From: Ruminococcus flavefaciens
GTDB taxonomy: Bacteria; Bacillota; Clostridia; Oscillospirales; Ruminococcaceae
Assembly: GCF_900116855.1 (NCBI RefSeq)
Contig: NZ_UETD01000006.1
Coordinates: forward strand, 1 to 64,000
Direction of reading: 5' to 3'
Length of the DNA stretch: 64,000 nt
Both the position numbers and the translations under genes were made by a program. Below are positions 63,201-64,000 of this stretch, one piece after another (positions within the stretch are counted from its first letter, which is position 1; every line of letters begins with the position of its first letter). Under the pieces are notes generated by a model. It searched no databases, was not told where the DNA came from, and saw only the letters and a program-made list of their open reading frames with translations.

Positions 63201-64000
63201 ACTCGCCGAGGCGAAGGCTCTGACAAGCAAGATGAACAGCCGTAAGTCCCGAAGAACAAGCTGTATCCACTGTGATGCTGGGGCCGCAGAAATCATAAAA
63301 ATAGGACACTCTGTTTGTGAGCGACCAATATGACGGCTGTGCGCCAAGCTTTGAATAGTCGCAGCTCATTACGCCTGCAAAAACGCCGACCTTGTTGTGG
63401 ATATCCTTGAAATGCGCGCCCGTATATCCTGCTTTTTCAAAGAGCTTCCATGTACACTCAAGGAACAATCTCTCCTGAGGGTCCATATACTCGGCGTCCT
63501 TTGGTGCTATCCTGAAAAGCTTATTGTCAAAGCAGTCGATATCGTTTATGAATGCTCCCGCTGCGGTATAGCTCTTTTTCTCAGCCTTGTAATTCTCGGA
63601 AATAAAACCTTCCGTATCCCATCTGTCACCGGGAACTGTAGTAACAGAGCATCGTCCGCTCCTGATATTCTCCCAGAGTTCTGAGAGTTCATTTGCATCA
63701 GGATATCTTCCCTCCACACTAATGATCGCGATATCATTGTCAGTATGGAAAGACACAGCTTTTTCTTCCGCTTCATAGAGCGTATCGTCGTTTATTGCAT
63801 CGGAAACATCTTCCCCTGATGTGAAAAAGCTTTCATCGGTATCATCGTCATCAGTTGTTTTATCATTCACAAAGAAAAGACTGAAATCATCTTCCGCTTC
63901 TGTTGTATCAGCTTCAGCGACCGATGCGGGCTTCCCGGAGTATGCTGTACCAAGATGATCAGCAAGCTTTTCTATAGTGTTATACTCAAAAAGAAGTGTT
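60235..64000 (-). CDS. Trans-AT PKS protein, 5' partial: (ACP end)-KS-pseudoACP-ECH2-ACP
   Basis: The frame is open to the right edge, so the gene begins outside the window. The GTG at 63870 is not the start: the 43 codons before it read as the end of a carrier domain (LLFEYNTIEKLADHLG). Numbered from 63870: KS about 45-465 (Cys205, His340, His380); within the post-KS linker a carrier-like domain about 515-590 with GFGR in place of GxDS; linker end; ECH2-type crotonase about 752-995 (GGGFVFGLYGD, NFMKYGFTPGLGAT); ACP about 1043-1115 (Ser1076); acidic tail with two ITL-containing repeats and a final helix near 1183-1207 resembling a docking segment. It would carry out one beta-branching step with HMGS. 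Confidence 0.92.
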   Translation of the reverse strand, partial: TLLFEYNTIEKLADHLGTAYSGKPASVAEADTTEAEDDFSLFFVNDKTTDDDDTDESFFTSGEDVSDAINDDTLYEAEEKAVSFHTDNDIAIISVEGRYPDANELSELWENIRSGRCSVTTVPGDRWDTEGFISENYKAEKKSYTAAGAFINDIDCFDNKLFRIAPKDAEYMDPQERLFLECTWKLFEKAGYTGAHFKDIHNKVGVFAGVMSCDYSKLGAQPSYWSLTNRVSYFYDFCGPSITVDTACSSGLTAVHLACQSLRLGECKMAVAGGVNIIIHPEHYNNLCSMDMLSRSGKIHAFGEGADGFVDGEGVGALLLKPLRDAIADNDHIYGIIKGSAINAGGKTSGYTVPNPNAQADVIRTAIDNAGVDAETINYIEAHGTGTALGDPIEIRGLDNAFRNYTDKKQFCAIGSVKSNVGHLESASGILSITKILLQMQNGTLCPSINAETINPKISFEDTAFYLQREAAEWKHITKEEGGRKVVLPYRAGVSSFGAGGANAHIVLEEYPDNKDVLPDESNAEKVFVISARTKEQLRCYANAVYEYLSAYGSGDSVEEINDKVLSVVSDILYIDKNEIDTDSDFETMGFGRYQFNTLLEKLRDSYDITSDPDMLIKNNTVASLASYIYGLCGGSKAECTAAQIAYTMQCGRNAMEERAAIIYTGISDLTSKLGSWLNGSEDSIISKNNISSDIRESFRENGYDTDYLDDMLRSGNMSRAAGFWVLGADIDWRLLYGRRYTVAPLPSYPFEKRRCWISGNTVSIQPSHSVTVTASAERKQQYISDAGTELNSAVSMEIVNNSIAVVRMHDTKNRNMFTRELVDGMKLAFEKINSSNEIKAAIITGYDNIFCTGGTFDELIDMSDKKGQFTDASFIYNAFLECRVPVISAMQGHAFGGGFVFGLYGDMIILNSGSIYNANFMKYGFTPGLGATFILKEKLGQSLANEMMFTARDYLGSELKERGASLIFETDGKILETALSIAEMISKKPMTSIEVLKKELSGRSLEAVNNIVKNEADMHSVTFGLPEVKEKITYYKDIYSNNKKSTIPEDSTGVIPKETALRSSSIKAAPEVSCEKAPDRIPCGEIKEKVTEIVAAKLHYAPDEINTDFAFSDLGADSISCVEIIRDINTKFNLDLEAADLYNYPTVNKLTAHIGEIYGSSDRVKDKADNNIAETVKKDDDDSSDGRITLKPVDSENDEDAAEQDGLITLSSLDDEAADKGTQDDYVLSLMDRLSKGEICVDDVESILSTDKD

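Larger units (their letters stand above)
38132..64000 (-). other. Trans-AT polyketide synthase gene cluster (3' part; continues past the right edge)
   Basis: Six co-directional genes are separated by 2 to 90 bp and share one terminator, so they form one operon. In transcription order: PKS (KS-pseudoACP-ECH2-ACP, 5' end missing), PfaD-type enoyl reductase, HMGS-like enzyme, PKS (KS-ATremnant-ACP-pseudoACP-KS-DH-KR-cMT-ACP), PKS (KS-KR-ACP-KS-DHfragment), PKS (KR-ACP-KS-ECH2-ACP-ACP). No acyltransferase with GHSxG is present in any module, which defines the trans-AT class. The trans-AT itself, ECH1, the decarboxylating KS and the donor ACP of the beta-branching set are not in the window. No regulator, exporter or thioesterase is visible. 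Confidence 0.92.

Noticed and set aside
63868..63870. GTG as the start of the last PKS gene
   Set aside because: The frame remains open upstream to the window edge and encodes the end of an ACP, so this codon is internal.

Overview
The window looks like the chromosome of a fibre-degrading, cellulosome-forming anaerobic Firmicute, most likely a Ruminococcus close to R. flavefaciens. The basis is several secreted multi-domain xylan-degrading enzymes with dockerins and threonine-rich linkers. One of them has the GH11-CBM22-dockerin-GH16 order known from R. flavefaciens XynD. Codon and base composition look moderate and fairly even, and I see no transposase, phage gene or CRISPR array.

Layout. 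1-4.15 kb: a minus-strand housekeeping operon fhs-tsaE-tsaB-rpiB-upp with a clear promoter and terminator. 4.2-12 kb: a minus-strand xylan or xylo-oligosaccharide operon (DUF4380-like protein, GH3 glycosidase, xylose isomerase, sugar-binding lipoprotein, two ABC permeases), divergent from an AraC regulator. 13-24.2 kb: a xylanolysis locus with three large dockerin enzymes (GH11-CBM22-Doc-GH16; GH43-CBM6-CBM22-Doc-CE1; GH11-CBM22-CE3-Doc-CE1) and two more AraC regulators. The two GH11 domains are nearly identical copies in opposite orientation. 24.2-37.7 kb: a mixed block with a uridine-kinase-like protein, a dockerin-bearing M23 peptidase, a small heavy-metal-binding protein, a P-type ATPase, BioY under a BirA-type operator, a patatin-like lipase, the aroB-aroA-aroC-DUF4364 operon and a degenerate-GGDEF/EAL protein. 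A tRNA-Leu(CAA) lies at 37.8 kb.

38.1-64 kb (running off the right edge): one minus-strand operon for a trans-AT polyketide synthase. In transcription order it encodes a KS-ECH2-ACP protein (5' end outside the window), a PfaD-type trans enoyl reductase, an HMG-CoA-synthase-like enzyme, and three PKS proteins. The assembly contains no functional acyltransferase domain. It has an HMGS/ECH2 beta-branching set, a C-methyltransferase, three ketoreductases and one intact-looking dehydratase. It also has several dead parts: an AT-like remnant without GHSxG, two carrier domains lacking the phosphopantetheine serine, and a DH-like fragment. No thioesterase is visible. This cluster is the most interesting content: it would make a methylated, beta-branched polyketide in a cellulosome-forming gut or rumen anaerobe, and its trans-AT, ECH1, decarboxylating KS and donor ACP should lie beyond the right edge.
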